Shown here piece after piece: positions 25,899-35,940 of a stretch of DNA of 64,000 bases. Location of the stretch: the NCBI RefSeq assembly GCF_002952775.1, contig NZ_CP025066.1, positions 2,976,001 through 3,040,000 on the forward strand. Reading direction: 5' to 3'. Position 1 is the stretch's first letter. The number at the start of each line of letters is the position of its first letter. Below the pieces are notes generated by a model. That model made no database searches and was not told where the DNA came from. It saw nothing but the letters and a program-made list of their open reading frames with translations. Position numbers and translations under genes: made by a program. The DNA is from Halalkaliarchaeum desulfuricum (GTDB lineage Archaea; Halobacteriota; Halobacteria; Halobacteriales; Haloferacaceae).

Positions 25899-27359
25899 CG
25901 GTACTTCCCGAACGAGTCGAAACAGCGGTGTCTGAACGCCCTGAAATAGTCACTTCTTGTATGGTTCTACGCCGAACTCCCGTCATGACTGGAGAGTAAC
26001 TGACTAGAGAAGCGATTCACCGCTTCAGACGGACGATCTCACCCGCTTGTTGCCGCCTATCGAAGAGAGCAGTCGCTCACGGCGTGGCAGACTGGCCGTG
26101 GGCTGACCCCGGTCAGCCCGCGGCCACAGCCTGTGACGCCGGCACACCAACTCCATTCATCTTGAGTCTCCACCGACGCCGTAACTCTGCTTCCAGTTCG
26201 TGTCGAATCCAGTCGCAGAACGTCTTGAACGTGAACTCCTCGGGCAGGTCGCGCCCGCCCCGCCGCGGGCGGGCGACGACCGCCCATCGCAGCACCAACC
26301 ACAGATTCTCCAGCAGCGCTGCAACGAGCATGATCGCAAACCGCACGACGGGATCACGTGTCGTCGTGATCCCTCGTGCTTGCCGAAGCAGTCGGTAGCT
26401 CGTTTCGATGCCTGATCGCTTTCTGTAGAGGCGTTCGACCTGCTTTGCTGATCGATCAGTCACGCCGCAAGCCACGTAGCCTCGGACAACCTCGCCGTGC
26501 TTGCCCCGATTACCGTTCTGGTAGGAAACAGCGACCGCGAGCGGGAAGCGCAGTTCCCGCTCGCTGTCCTTGTACATGCGGTAGGTCGTCATGTACGACT
26601 TGTGGACGTCGAGTTTGTCCTTCATCCGCTCACCCTTCTTGGGGACGTGAACGACCGTTGCAGCGATCTCACGAGACCGGCGGATGACGCGCTCGTTGTA
26701 GAAGCCGCTGTCGGCAAGCAAAAGATCGATCTCGAACGGATAGTTCTCGACGCGGGCGAGCACGCGCTCGACCGCGTCGGCCTCGTCTTCGTCGTTGCGG
26801 ACGTACGTCATCGCCAGAGTCACCGGCTTTTCGTTTGAGACAACGTATGCCGTACAGTACCGATGGCACGTGGTCGTGCCATCTTTCGGAGCCATCGAGC
26901 AGAGTTCACCTTCATCGACGTAGTGATCACCGTGGTAGGGATTGTCGATGAAGTCGATGGAGACGATTCTCGACCGGTCTGGGTCGAGAATCGTCATAGC
27001 AAGGCGTTTAAGCAGGAGGTTAGCGACGACTTCGAGCCACTCACGGTTGAGGGTGTGGAGCCACGTGAAGGTGGTGTCGTCACATGGCGTTCCGTCGGTG
27101 TCTTTGCAGGTTTCCCAGATCGAGGTCTCGTTGACGCAGGCTAATATGACGACGAGCCAGATGTCGCCGGGGTCGAGGGGGCTCCCCTCGACACCCGGCA
27201 ACGGGAGTGGAGTGATGACTTCTTCCGCTACATCTTTGACGTCCGATGCCGAAAGATAACCGTCTGGTTCGGGGATCTTGAACACATCCAGAACCAGACA
27301 CTTTCTCGTGGTTAATCCGACGATTCAATTCCACTGATTACGCCGGTTGGGAAGTACCG
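25899..27359 (-). mobile_element. Intact ISH3-like insertion sequence (IS4 superfamily), copy 2
   Basis: 1461 bases with imperfect 16-bp inverted ends (CGGTACTTCCCGAACG against CGGTACTTCCCAACCG, 14 of 16). It is flanked by a 5-bp target duplication ATGAC at 25894-25898 and 27360-27364. It carries one full transposase gene on the minus strand. Intact ends, duplication and open frame imply recent, possibly active transposition into older IS5-type debris. Confidence 0.92.
26113..27285 (-). CDS. ISH3-like DDE transposase
   Basis: This 390-residue transposase catalyses cut-and-paste movement of the surrounding element. Catalytic acidic residues are likely in SIDFIDNPYHGD (near 95), DLLLADSGFYNERV (near 190) and the YREK-type box YRKRSGIETSYRLLR (near 291-305), with Arg at the last position instead of Lys. 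It starts MFKIPEPDGYLS, a natural N-terminus. The C-terminal region is basic with a hydrophobic helix (MLVAALLENLWLVLRWAV). A diverged, stop-ridden copy lies at 22096-23555. Confidence 0.9.
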   Translation of the reverse strand: MFKIPEPDGYLSASDVKDVAEEVITPLPLPGVEGSPLDPGDIWLVVILACVNETSIWETCKDTDGTPCDDTTFTWLHTLNREWLEVVANLLLKRLAMTILDPDRSRIVSIDFIDNPYHGDHYVDEGELCSMAPKDGTTTCHRYCTAYVVSNEKPVTLAMTYVRNDEDEADAVERVLARVENYPFEIDLLLADSGFYNERVIRRSREIAATVVHVPKKGERMKDKLDVHKSYMTTYRMYKDSERELRFPLAVAVSYQNGNRGKHGEVVRGYVACGVTDRSAKQVERLYRKRSGIETSYRLLRQARGITTTRDPVVRFAIMLVAALLENLWLVLRWAVVARPRRGGRDLPEEFTFKTFCDWIRHELEAELRRRWRLKMNGVGVPASQAVAAG

Positions 27360-27364
27360 ATGAC

Positions 27365-27490
27365 GGCTGTGTTGAATCGCCATAAGGCAGTGGAATTCAC
27401 TGTTTTACGGCACGCTTGATGTTGTAGACGACACACATCAGGGCAATTTCTCGAAACTCACGGAACCAAGATCGCGCTCGCACGGCGATA
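27365..27490 (-). pseudogene. 3' end of an IS5-type transposase gene with its terminal repeat
   Basis: Minus-strand codons end WFREFREIALMCVVYNIKRA then VKQ and stop at 27397, the usual C-terminus of haloarchaeal IS5-group transposases. The end repeat GGCTGTGTTGAATC follows. The rest is lost at the junction with the IS630 element. Confidence 0.6.
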
Positions 27491-27494
27491 GTGA

Positions 27495-28600
27495 TTAGGA
27501 TAAGAACTGCAAGCGATTTCCGAGGAAATCGTCGATCCAAGACCGAGCGAAGCTTAGTCGTGAGGTGAGTTCCTCGAAGAGATCTTCGACGAGAGCGCGG
27601 AATTCGGTCGCGCTCTCGACGATGAGCGGTGAGGCTTCCCATTTCAACTGTTTCCAGACCTGTTCGATTGGGTTGAGGTCTGGCGATCCAACGGGTAAAA
27701 AGACGAGATCGATACCGAGTTGATGGGCACGTTTCCGCGTGTACTCACACGTGTGTGCGAAGTGGTTATCCAACACGAGCAGAATCCGCACGGCGGGATT
27801 CTGCTCGCGGACCCGTTCGAGCACTCGCAGATCCGTTCTTTCGTCTGATCTTCGGGGAAGCTAACCACGCTTTCTCCCTCAAGCGCATAGAAGCCGACCG
27901 CTGGTTCATGGAGATTCACCAGCGGTCGTTCAATATGCGGATCATCGACGTACCACAGCCGGTGAGAATTGTCCCACGGCTGTGGATGTGACGCATCAAA
28001 AAATCCCAGTACAGTACCGCCGTCTGTGCAGATATCGTCGTCAACCACCCAACCTTCCTCCTCGTCACCTTTGCGTTTGTTATGAGGCTCATCGGTGTTA
28101 CCCTCGTCGAGCGCGTCGGCGACGCGCTCGTCGAGAATTTCTTCGGCATCATCCGGTCGTGAAGGCCGTTTAGTTCGAGGTATAGAGTAGGAGAGACCAA
28201 GATCGTCGAGAAATTGACTGAGGTAAACCGGATGGTACTCAACGTCGAACTCTTCGTTAAGGAGATGCTGGATCTCCTGTGATTTCCACGGTTGTCCATC
28301 ACGAAGGAGTTCAAGGAGCTGTTGTTGTTCGGTTTCGCCGAGCTTCGGGGGACGTCCGTCCCCGAAGTTCGGCGTAAGAAGTCCGAGACCACCCTCGTTC
28401 CAGCGTCGTGCCCAGCGACTCCCAGTTGATTCTGACTTGCCGACACGGTTGGCTGCCTCTTCGAGAGTATCGCCTCGATAGAGATTCTTGATGAAGATGA
28501 GACGCTTGCTGATCTTTTCATCGTCTGTTTCGGCCAACAGGCGGTCGAGATCGTCCTCACTCAAGTGACGGACGATCTCTTTCCGACGCTTCTCGCTCAT
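27495..28600 (-). pseudogene. IS630-family transposase with one frameshift
   Basis: The first frame, from ATG 28600, has a helix-turn-helix N-terminus (DTLEEAANRVGKSESTGSRW) and reads through to SVVSFPEDQTKER near 27835. Coding then continues in another frame as VLERVREQNPAVRILLVLDN, the DDE segment, and NPIEQVWKQLKWEA, ending at 27495. Together they give a full IS630 protein of about 365 residues. A single missing G near 27830 would explain the shift. A programmed frameshift is less likely because no slippery stretch is seen. Inverted ends were not identified. Confidence 0.75.
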
Positions 28601-29175
28601 TGAGTGAACTTCTCACGCCATCCCCATAACTTCCCTTACGTACTAGCCAGCCCAGGTCAGCACGCCATCGCCTACTGGCAAGACTACTCTGTCCCAACTC
28701 ACAGTACAGCTGTCGCTGTCTTCGCTCGTGTTCTCTCGTTTCAGTGATCGACATGACGACTGAACCGACCGATGAATCATCTCACCGACTCTCCGAGTTA
28801 TCCAAATCAGCAACTACTGTTTAGGTGTGCGATCGTCTCGACCGGTTCAAAGAGTCCGATAGCGGCTAAATTCACACAAACCAACCAAGCGAATCTAGAG
28901 AAGGCGATGCTCGTCACGCGTGATGCGCCGATTTCTCCCCCGAAGTATCGCAAGAGTCACCAACACATTTGACTTCATTTTTGATCACAGGAACGGGTAT
29001 GGTAAATACAAAATTATATTTCAATGTCGTCTGTATATCGCGTTTTCGTATCGATAACTTAAACTAAACAACGAATGAATTAGAAACCGTGATTTCGGTA
29101 ACACACAATTTGATCATGCGGCCGACATCAACAATCGAAAGACACGTCACATCCACTGCTCTGTACAAGGAATAA
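28601..29175. other. Spacer between IS630 and the glycosyltransferase
   Basis: No supported gene. It becomes AT-rich from about 28970, where the promoter of the next gene probably lies. Confidence 0.4.
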
Positions 29176-30168
29176 ATGAGTGGTATAACTGAAGCTGTCC
29201 CACATATCAGTGTGGTCATCCCGACGTACGAACGCCCAGAGTTCCTTCGAGGTGCGATAGAGACAGCTCTTGGACAGACCCACAACGATCTTGATATCGT
29301 CGTGGTAGATGACGGATCATCTGAACAATATGCTGAGGAAATAGTCGCCGAGTTTCCAGAGATAGTCCGCTGTGTTCGTCATAAGGAGAACAAGGGACTT
29401 TCAGCAGCTCGAAACACCGGTGTCAGCGAATCCAGCAGCGAGTACATAGCCTTTCTTGACGACGACGACCGATGGCACCGGGAAAAAATCGCTCGTCAAG
29501 TAGACGCGCTTGAGCGAAACGACACGGCCGGTATAGCCACTTGTCTCGTTGGTGCAATCACACCAAACAACGAACTCATCCACTGCGAGCAAAGCGCACC
29601 AAGTGGAGACTGCTCAGAGACCATTCTCGTAGGGAATCAGATCGGAACCCCGTCACGCGTTCTCGTTCGTCGAGATGCCTTCAAGGATGTCGGCGGCTTC
29701 GACGAATCACTCCCGACGAAACAGGACTGGGATTTCTACATCCGACTCTGTCAACAGTGGACGGTTGCTGCGGTACCGGAACACCTCTGTTTCAGGATGG
29801 TTCACCAGAGTATGTCTAGTTCACCGGAATCCGCGAAACGAGACAATGCCGCGATACTAGACAAACACGCCGCGTTGCTACGTAAACAAGATAGGTGGGA
29901 GAAAGCGCAAGCAGAGGTTGCAGAACGAGTGGGAAGAGCGTATTTACGAAACGGAAAACAGCCCAGTGCGCGGGAACAGTTTGAGAGGTCCCTACGATTC
30001 GACCCAACCATTCAACGGGCCGTACTGTATCTACTCACTGTCACACCACCCGCCGTCGTCAAAAAGCTACGAAAGATAAAAAGGCAACGTTCAATTCGGA
30101 AAAGCGGCTGTGACGATATGTTGACAACAGATGAGGTGAAGTTTACTGATGAGAAAGATATTATATGA
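29176..30168 (+). CDS. Glycosyltransferase family 2
   Basis: A 330-residue GT-A transferase beginning ISVVIPTYERPEFLRGAIET. DIVVVDDGSSEQYAEEI gives the nucleotide-binding aspartates and FLDDDDRWHREKI near residue 93 the DxD site. KQDWDFYIRLCQQW near 181 is the usual acceptor-side ED/QD-W motif. The C-terminal third is a basic, helical extension (LRKIKRQRSIRKS) that may hold it at the membrane. Its last codons overlap the next gene's ATG by 4 bases, so the two are co-translated. Sugar specificity unknown. Confidence 0.9.
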   Translation: MSGITEAVPHISVVIPTYERPEFLRGAIETALGQTHNDLDIVVVDDGSSEQYAEEIVAEFPEIVRCVRHKENKGLSAARNTGVSESSSEYIAFLDDDDRWHREKIARQVDALERNDTAGIATCLVGAITPNNELIHCEQSAPSGDCSETILVGNQIGTPSRVLVRRDAFKDVGGFDESLPTKQDWDFYIRLCQQWTVAAVPEHLCFRMVHQSMSSSPESAKRDNAAILDKHAALLRKQDRWEKAQAEVAERVGRAYLRNGKQPSAREQFERSLRFDPTIQRAVLYLLTVTPPAVVKKLRKIKRQRSIRKSGCDDMLTTDEVKFTDEKDII

Positions 30169-31106
30169 GCAGAATAAAACGCATTAGACGAGCCCTCAAG
30201 AGTCCGCGACTATTCATCCGAGGCTTCAATAGGCTCTATCACCGCCGTGGAGGATCACGATCCGAAAACACCGCTGGCATAGGGGTGTTCAACGAGGACT
30301 GGGATACTCTCGTTGTGCTTGATGCCTGCCGGTACGATATGTTCGAGTCGACGAGTCAACTCGATGGGAGACTATCGTCACGCGGTTCTAAAGGTTCGTC
30401 GACTACGGAGTGGCTGCAAGCGAATTTTGACGGTCGCGATCTTCGAGATACCGTCTACGTCACGAGTAATCCCCAGCTCGAACGAAACCGAGATCGATGG
30501 GACATCACGCTTCACGAAACTATCAACGTCTGGCTCAATGACGGTTGGGACGACGAGACGGGGACAGTACTCGCCGAAACAATGAACGAAGCAGCCCTTG
30601 ACGCCGCCGAACGATTCCCACACAAGCGTCTCGTCGTCCATTACATGCAACCTCACTATCCATTCGTTCCAGTTGACACTGAGTTCGACAAAGACCATCT
30701 TAGGCAGATAACCAGCACCGAATCTGGACCAACGGGGGAAAACGTCTGGAATCAAAAATTCATCGGTACTCTTGATGTATCTCGGGACGACCTTTGGACG
30801 ATGTACGTAAGGAATCTCGAATATGTACTCGAGCACGTCGAAGAATTATTGGAAGAACTCTCAGGGAAGACAGTAGTCACAGGAGATCACGGGAATTATG
30901 TCGGTGAACGTGCGTCACCGATACCGATTCGAGAGTATGGCCACCCTCGCGGTTTGTATGACGAGCCCGTAGTTCGGGTGCCATGGCTTGAATATAACAG
31001 GGGAGAAAGGCGAGAGATTATTGCCGACTCTGTTCAGTCAGAGCGGAACGAAGTTGAGTCTGAAAAAGTTATTAATAGACTACGAGACCTTGGTTATACA
31101 GAGTAG
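30165..31106 (+). CDS. Alkaline-phosphatase/sulfatase-superfamily protein
   Basis: This 313-residue protein has a metal site typical of the superfamily. DWDTLVVLDACRYDMFE near residue 45 gives the first Asp, LVVHYMQPHYPFVPVD near 160 the substrate-side His, and TVVTGDHGNYVGER near 241 the Asp-His pair. GSKGSSTTEWLQANF may contain the Thr/Ser nucleophile; no Cys-x-Pro-x-Arg sulfatase signature is seen. A phosphoryl-transferring or hydrolysing role on the glycan is therefore as likely as sulfatase activity. It overlaps the GT2 gene by 4 bases. No signal peptide is seen, so action at the cytoplasmic face is suggested. Confidence 0.75.
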   Translation: MSRIKRIRRALKSPRLFIRGFNRLYHRRGGSRSENTAGIGVFNEDWDTLVVLDACRYDMFESTSQLDGRLSSRGSKGSSTTEWLQANFDGRDLRDTVYVTSNPQLERNRDRWDITLHETINVWLNDGWDDETGTVLAETMNEAALDAAERFPHKRLVVHYMQPHYPFVPVDTEFDKDHLRQITSTESGPTGENVWNQKFIGTLDVSRDDLWTMYVRNLEYVLEHVEELLEELSGKTVVTGDHGNYVGERASPIPIREYGHPRGLYDEPVVRVPWLEYNRGERREIIADSVQSERNEVESEKVINRLRDLGYTE

Positions 31107-31149
31107 ATGAGACGATGTTGACAAATGTCCATCCAAGAGTGAGGTATCT

Positions 31150-32382
31150 CTATTTTGTGACCTGGTACCCCATAACTATTGAAATTATTACAGAGTGTAA
31201 CGAGATTCCGATAAACGTGAGAGAATTAAACATCTGGATGATGAAAAATGAAACGAGAAACATCGATAGTAAAACTCCTGTTTTAGACACCGCTTCCAGC
31301 GCACTCTTGAAGAGTGTACTCAAAAAGAGTCCCAAGTACGCTATCCCACCTCCCACCCCCAGTGCAAGGAAAGCCCGAAGATATGAATTATGCACATTTG
31401 CAGGACTGCTGGGGGGCACCCGAGTACTAACTACATCAGCTGTATTTCCAAATCCATAGCCTAAGAGGTACTGCTGTTTGAAAACATCCGCACCTGCTAC
31501 CCAAGACCCCCTACGATTGTTTAGCGAAAGTTCTGTAAGAAAGGCAGGACCCGGTATGATTTTGAACATCATAGCTAAGGCGACTACTGTAGTCAAAATC
31601 CCACCAGCGGTGAGTAACACGATCGCATCTCGGTTCAATAAAATGTATCCAGCCAATATACCGATAGCGGCGGCAAACGCAACCCAACCAGTACGATAGT
31701 TAGTAAAAAGTAATCCAACAAAATTTATGAATATTAGATATTTTGATATTGATGATTTGAATTTCCACCACTCCCCAATGGCAGATAGAGATCCGACTAA
31801 CGTTAAAAAGCCCAGCCAATTTGCACCAACGAACACGCTTGTTAATGGACTAAGGTTAGGATACCAGTACAGTCGTGCGCCCCAGAGAGACAAGTCAATC
31901 ACGCCGATCTGCGTTGGTCCTCCCAGATAAGGTAAAAATCCAAGGAGAACGATTCCAGCAGTGACTCTACTAGAAGCGAATAGAAAATGGTCAAAATCTA
32001 TTATTTTTGGGAGAATAAACAGATTCATACTAGTAAATACAACAAAGGCCCCAAACCGACTAAAACTGCTTGCAGTTAGATTAAACATAGTTGATAATAA
32101 AATAGAAAAAGACAATAATAAAAACAACATAAAATAAATTTTCTCTGTTTTGATTTTTAAATCAGATATGGTCAAAAATACACCTAAAATAATAACATAT
32201 ACAAACGTGATAAAAGGTAAGCTCGCAACAGACGGAATCCCGGTATGGCGAGAAATAACCGACAATAAGAGTAGTACGGCTAGTACCAATGAAAGACGGT
32301 GTAGAGCCGTAATATCATGCCCTTGTTTTAAACTCTGTGTCGCGTTTCCATCCAACCATCTACTGAATATTATACTAAACAT
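31150..32382 (-). CDS. Wzy/O-antigen-ligase-like membrane protein
   Basis: This 410-residue, very hydrophobic protein has 10-12 likely membrane helices. The largest external loop follows the NYRTGWVAFAAAIGIL helix and holds SLNNRRGSWVAGADVFKQQY then LLGYGFGN and NVHNSYLRAFLALGVGGG. This Arg...GxG...HN-S-Y-L arrangement is the Wzy_C/WaaL pattern. The family polymerises or ligates lipid-linked glycans on the outer face of the membrane. It is AT-rich and transcribed against its neighbours. It would act after the ABC exporter. Confidence 0.82.
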   Translation of the reverse strand: MFSIIFSRWLDGNATQSLKQGHDITALHRLSLVLAVLLLLSVISRHTGIPSVASLPFITFVYVIILGVFLTISDLKIKTEKIYFMLFLLLSFSILLSTMFNLTASSFSRFGAFVVFTSMNLFILPKIIDFDHFLFASSRVTAGIVLLGFLPYLGGPTQIGVIDLSLWGARLYWYPNLSPLTSVFVGANWLGFLTLVGSLSAIGEWWKFKSSISKYLIFINFVGLLFTNYRTGWVAFAAAIGILAGYILLNRDAIVLLTAGGILTTVVALAMMFKIIPGPAFLTELSLNNRRGSWVAGADVFKQQYLLGYGFGNTADVVSTRVPPSSPANVHNSYLRAFLALGVGGGIAYLGLFLSTLFKSALEAVSKTGVLLSMFLVSFFIIQMFNSLTFIGISLHSVIISIVMGYQVTK

Positions 32383-32603
32383 GAACGAAACACCAGATCA
32401 CAGATATGCACCATAACAATGGTGTATCCAAGTCAAGGTTAAATTAGGTACAACCAATAATAATGATTCGGTTCCAGGTATGGGAGTAGACCAACGGAGC
32501 AATCTAATAGTGAGAGGTATGAACTATCAGTGCGTTACTCTAATACGTACTGGAGCCACAAACAACTATCAACTATGACAGTAGGAATAGGTATTAGAGA
32601 ACG

Positions 32604-33707
32604 ATGATTCGCGCACTCATCTTTTTGAACAGTATTACCCATACATCAATTCCGTTTGAATTATCTGTGCGTATTGCAGAGATAACGGAGGGAGAAATTG
32701 TTATCGCGTCATTTTACGACGACGATTTTGATGATCAATCCCCTGTTGAGGATATAGCAGACCTCCCAGTCGATGTTCGAACGTTCGGTGCCACATCTAG
32801 ATTCGATCAGAAAGCGTGGTCAGCATTCCACAACGAGTTAAACCAGGGATATGACCTGATTCATACCCACCACAACTTCTCCGGATCGGTGGCCAGACTT
32901 CTTGCAACGAAAGAAGACCACCCCATCGTCAATACGGAACATCGAAACCACCGATCGAATTCACCACTTCAAAACATCGTTAATGCACCTACACTCCCTC
33001 TAGCTGATCGAATCGTTTCGAACTCACAAATAACACAGGATTCGTTCCGATGGTATGAACGTCTCCTTCTCAAGGATAGCCAGCTAGATGTCATTCACAA
33101 CGGTGTTGACATTGAACGCATCGACAACGTCATAACAGAAACACCGAATCTAAATGAAGAATCCTCGTTGCGTATCTGTACCGTAGGTCGGATGGTTCCG
33201 GTCAAAAACCAGTCGACACTATTGCGAGCATTTGATTCTGTTGTTGAAGAACATCAGCAAGCAGAATTGCTTTTCGTGGGAGATGGACCTCTCCGAAGCG
33301 AACTCGAAACGCTCGCTGTTGATCTCGGCATCAACGATAACGTTCAGTTCACAGGGGAAGTACCTCGTCATCGCGTGTACGAAATCTTTGCACAGAGTGA
33401 CGTCTTTGCGATGCCTTCGATCGCGGAGGGGTTTTGTGTCGCTGTCGTCGAAGCGATGGCTGCTGGGCTTCCCGTAGTTGTCAGTGATATTCCGATCTTC
33501 CATGAAGTGGTCGATGATGTAGGGATCTTCGCACAAGCGAACGATCCATCACAATTCACCACCGCAATCAGCAAATTACTGTCAAAGCCTGTAGAACGTG
33601 ATCGACTTGGAAAACTCGGGAGTCGCCGCGTTCGCGAGCAATTCTCACTTGAGGAGACCGCAAAACAGTATATTGAAGTCTATGAACAGTGTGTCGCCGA
33701 TTTATGA
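32604..33707 (+). CDS. Glycosyltransferase family 4
   Basis: A 367-residue GT-B transferase. The N-terminal acceptor domain ends near YDLIHTHHNFSGSVARLL. The C-terminal donor domain starts with VGRMVPVKNQSTLLRAFDSV near residue 196. It then shows ELLFVGDGPLRSELETLA, VQFTGEVPRHRVYEIF and the retaining E-x7-E box AEGFCVAVVEAMAAGLPVVV near 273-292. It shares a 4-base overlap with the following kinase-like gene. Specific sugar unknown. Confidence 0.9.
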   Translation: MIRALIFLNSITHTSIPFELSVRIAEITEGEIVIASFYDDDFDDQSPVEDIADLPVDVRTFGATSRFDQKAWSAFHNELNQGYDLIHTHHNFSGSVARLLATKEDHPIVNTEHRNHRSNSPLQNIVNAPTLPLADRIVSNSQITQDSFRWYERLLLKDSQLDVIHNGVDIERIDNVITETPNLNEESSLRICTVGRMVPVKNQSTLLRAFDSVVEEHQQAELLFVGDGPLRSELETLAVDLGINDNVQFTGEVPRHRVYEIFAQSDVFAMPSIAEGFCVAVVEAMAAGLPVVVSDIPIFHEVVDDVGIFAQANDPSQFTTAISKLLSKPVERDRLGKLGSRRVREQFSLEETAKQYIEVYEQCVADL

Positions 33708-35221
33708 TCGATACGGTCGCCGAGCTATTCACAGACCTCGACGACCGCGGGATAACCTACTGCCACTGGAAGAGTAACGAGAAGCTTCAAGCGGCACTTA
33801 ACGCAAATACAGATCTCGATATTCTTTGTCACCATGGTGATCAGCGGACGTTTCACGAGGTTCTAAAAGATCACAGATTCATCAGACAGAAGGACGTCAT
33901 ATTCACCGGGTATCCGGGAATCGAGAACTACGTCGGCCATGACCCAGAAACCGGCCGTTGTATCCACGTTCATCTCCACACCGAGCTCACATTTGGCACA
34001 CCATTCTTGAAGGAATTCGTCACCCCCTGGGGCCCATACGTACTCGAGAGAAGAATCATTGATCCAGAATCCGGCGTGTCGATCACCGACCCGACTACGG
34101 AACTCTTTCTCCTAATCGTCCGATACGCCCTGAAAATTCGTCGCTACAATCCGATCGCTCGACGGTCCTACTTCGAAGAGTTCCTCGAGGAATACGACTG
34201 GCTAGCCGAGCGCGCCGATGAATCCGAGGTGGAAACGATCGCTCGTGATTTACTGAATCCGAGAGCTGCAGACCGAATCCGTGACGTTTTCGACGGTGAT
34301 CCGACGATCCGTGATCTCATCCGGGTTGGGAAACCCATCCGATCAGAACTCGATCCATATAGCACGTATCCATCGTGGACGACGACGCCGATCGCGCTGG
34401 CACGGAAGGGATTTCGCGGAATCGGAAAGCTCAACCGCGAGTTCTTGAACCGACCGTATCCTTCGAGACGAAAGCTTCCGAACCGCGGCATCGAGATTGC
34501 GATCATCGGGATCGACGGCTCGGGAAAGTCGACACATCTCTCCTCGCTTCACGACTGGCTCTCCTGGAAGATGGATGTCCACTCGGTCTACTTCGGCAGC
34601 GGTGATGGTCCATCCTCGCTCCTGCGATATCCTTTGAAAAAACTCAACGAACTTCGGACCAAGTTCAATGATGGCAGTGCAACGGGTTCCGGAGACGAAT
34701 CCACGGATCTACACATAGCTCCGAAACAATCCGACGGTGATGATCAAAAGGAGAAAACAAATACTGACACAAGTGTTGGTCTTGCCAAGGCCGTCTGGGC
34801 AATACTACTCGCCCGTGAAAAACGAAAGAAACGACGAAGGGCGACTCGGGCCCGAAACCGGGGGATGATTGTCTTAATGGATCGATATCCGCAGAACCAG
34901 TTCGAAGACATCAACGACGGGCCACTCTTGCAGGGATGGCTCAACGGCAACTCGAAGCTTTTAGAGAAAATCGCAACGTGGGAACGAGACATCTACGCTG
35001 ACTTGGAGGAAAACTCACCTGACCTCGTGATCAAACTCGAGACCGATCCGGAAGTAGCCAAAGAGCGGAAACCCGAAACACCGATGTCAAACCTGCAACG
35101 AAAGGCCGAAGTCATCGACTCGCTCGAATACGAGAACAGTCGTGTAGTCACCGTCAATACCCATCGCGATATCGATGACGTTCTGAACGAGATCAAAAAG
35201 GAAGTATGGGCCGAAATCTAA
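33704..35221 (+). CDS. Thymidylate-kinase-like protein with nucleotidyltransferase-like N-terminus
   Basis: A 505-residue protein. Residues 1-140 (GITYCHWKSNEKLQAALNAN, TDLDILC, FLKEFVTPWGPYVL) resemble the nucleotidyltransferase-like domain seen in bacterial polysaccharide loci, where a DLD triplet is conserved. Residues 265-500 form a P-loop kinase: IEIAIIGIDGSGKSTHLSSL Walker A near 270, a basic linker (AREKRKKRRRATRARNRG), and MIVLMDRYPQNQF as the DRY motif. Phosphorylation of a sugar, lipid or nucleotide is likely but the substrate is unknown. ATG 33704 gives the 4-base overlap with GT4 and is preferred. It overlaps the next gene by 16 bases. Confidence 0.75.
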   Translation: MIDTVAELFTDLDDRGITYCHWKSNEKLQAALNANTDLDILCHHGDQRTFHEVLKDHRFIRQKDVIFTGYPGIENYVGHDPETGRCIHVHLHTELTFGTPFLKEFVTPWGPYVLERRIIDPESGVSITDPTTELFLLIVRYALKIRRYNPIARRSYFEEFLEEYDWLAERADESEVETIARDLLNPRAADRIRDVFDGDPTIRDLIRVGKPIRSELDPYSTYPSWTTTPIALARKGFRGIGKLNREFLNRPYPSRRKLPNRGIEIAIIGIDGSGKSTHLSSLHDWLSWKMDVHSVYFGSGDGPSSLLRYPLKKLNELRTKFNDGSATGSGDESTDLHIAPKQSDGDDQKEKTNTDTSVGLAKAVWAILLAREKRKKRRRATRARNRGMIVLMDRYPQNQFEDINDGPLLQGWLNGNSKLLEKIATWERDIYADLEENSPDLVIKLETDPEVAKERKPETPMSNLQRKAEVIDSLEYENSRVVTVNTHRDIDDVLNEIKKEVWAEI

Positions 35222-35940
35222 AACCTTCTGAAAAACAGTATAGTATCTCTAGTCCTATAGTCGTCGAGTTCGTGGGCCTTCCAGGTGTTGGCAAGTCCAC
35301 CCTCTCAAGCCGAACCGCCGCAGCACTTGCGAATGACCACAACAAAGTCTCGGAACCAACTCGTCACGTCGACAATCGATCCGGACCCCACCGAGTTCTC
35401 TCGAAAGCCCGCTTTGTCGCCGAACACTCATTCCGACGTCCACGAACCGCCCTCGCAACTACACGAGGCCTACTTAAAACAAATCAGGCCTCAACCGCCG
35501 ATCGCGTCCATGTGAGTTTCAACCTCCAGTACGTCGCCGGGGTCGTGGCTCGCGCCCAGTCGATTCCCTGCGTGACGCTCCTCGATCAAGGCCCATATCA
35601 GGGTGTCTGGTCGGTCGGCCTCCATTCGACAACCGAGTGGGATTCCCTCTTCGATCAATTCGACCGATTCCTCTCACAAACTGCACCCGACCTAGTGGTC
35701 CTCGTTGAGGCCGACACGGACACGATCGCCGATCGCCTCCGGTCGCGCGAAGCTGGTGACACCCGATTCGCCCCCGACAGCCCGGTGTTCGACCGTGGCG
35801 TCGACGGCTACGAAACGCTAAAAGAGCGGATCCAGTCCGAAGACACCCCCAGATCGATAGTCGTCGAAAACAAAACTCATGCAGACCTCGACGCGGGCGC
35901 CAATCGAGTCGCAGAGACCGTCGAATCGCTCTACGATTAA
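35206..35940 (+). CDS. P-loop kinase-like NTPase
   Basis: This 244-residue protein has Walker A VVEFVGLPGVGKSTLSSRTA near residues 19-38 and a DQGPYQGVW segment near 128, an acidic site in the position of nucleoside-kinase DR motifs. APDLVVLVEADTDTIADRLR near 160 is typical of the kinase lid approach. Its start lies inside the end of the preceding kinase-like gene, so the two are translationally coupled and probably act on related substrates in glycan or precursor activation. The N-terminal 15 residues could be trimmed if a later start is used. Confidence 0.7.
   Translation: MGRNLKPSEKQYSISSPIVVEFVGLPGVGKSTLSSRTAAALANDHNKVSEPTRHVDNRSGPHRVLSKARFVAEHSFRRPRTALATTRGLLKTNQASTADRVHVSFNLQYVAGVVARAQSIPCVTLLDQGPYQGVWSVGLHSTTEWDSLFDQFDRFLSQTAPDLVVLVEADTDTIADRLRSREAGDTRFAPDSPVFDRGVDGYETLKERIQSEDTPRSIVVENKTHADLDAGANRVAETVESLYD

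Noticed and set aside
27495-28600. Programmed frameshift in the IS630 transposase
   Set aside because: No slippery run at the junction near 27830; a one-base loss is simpler.
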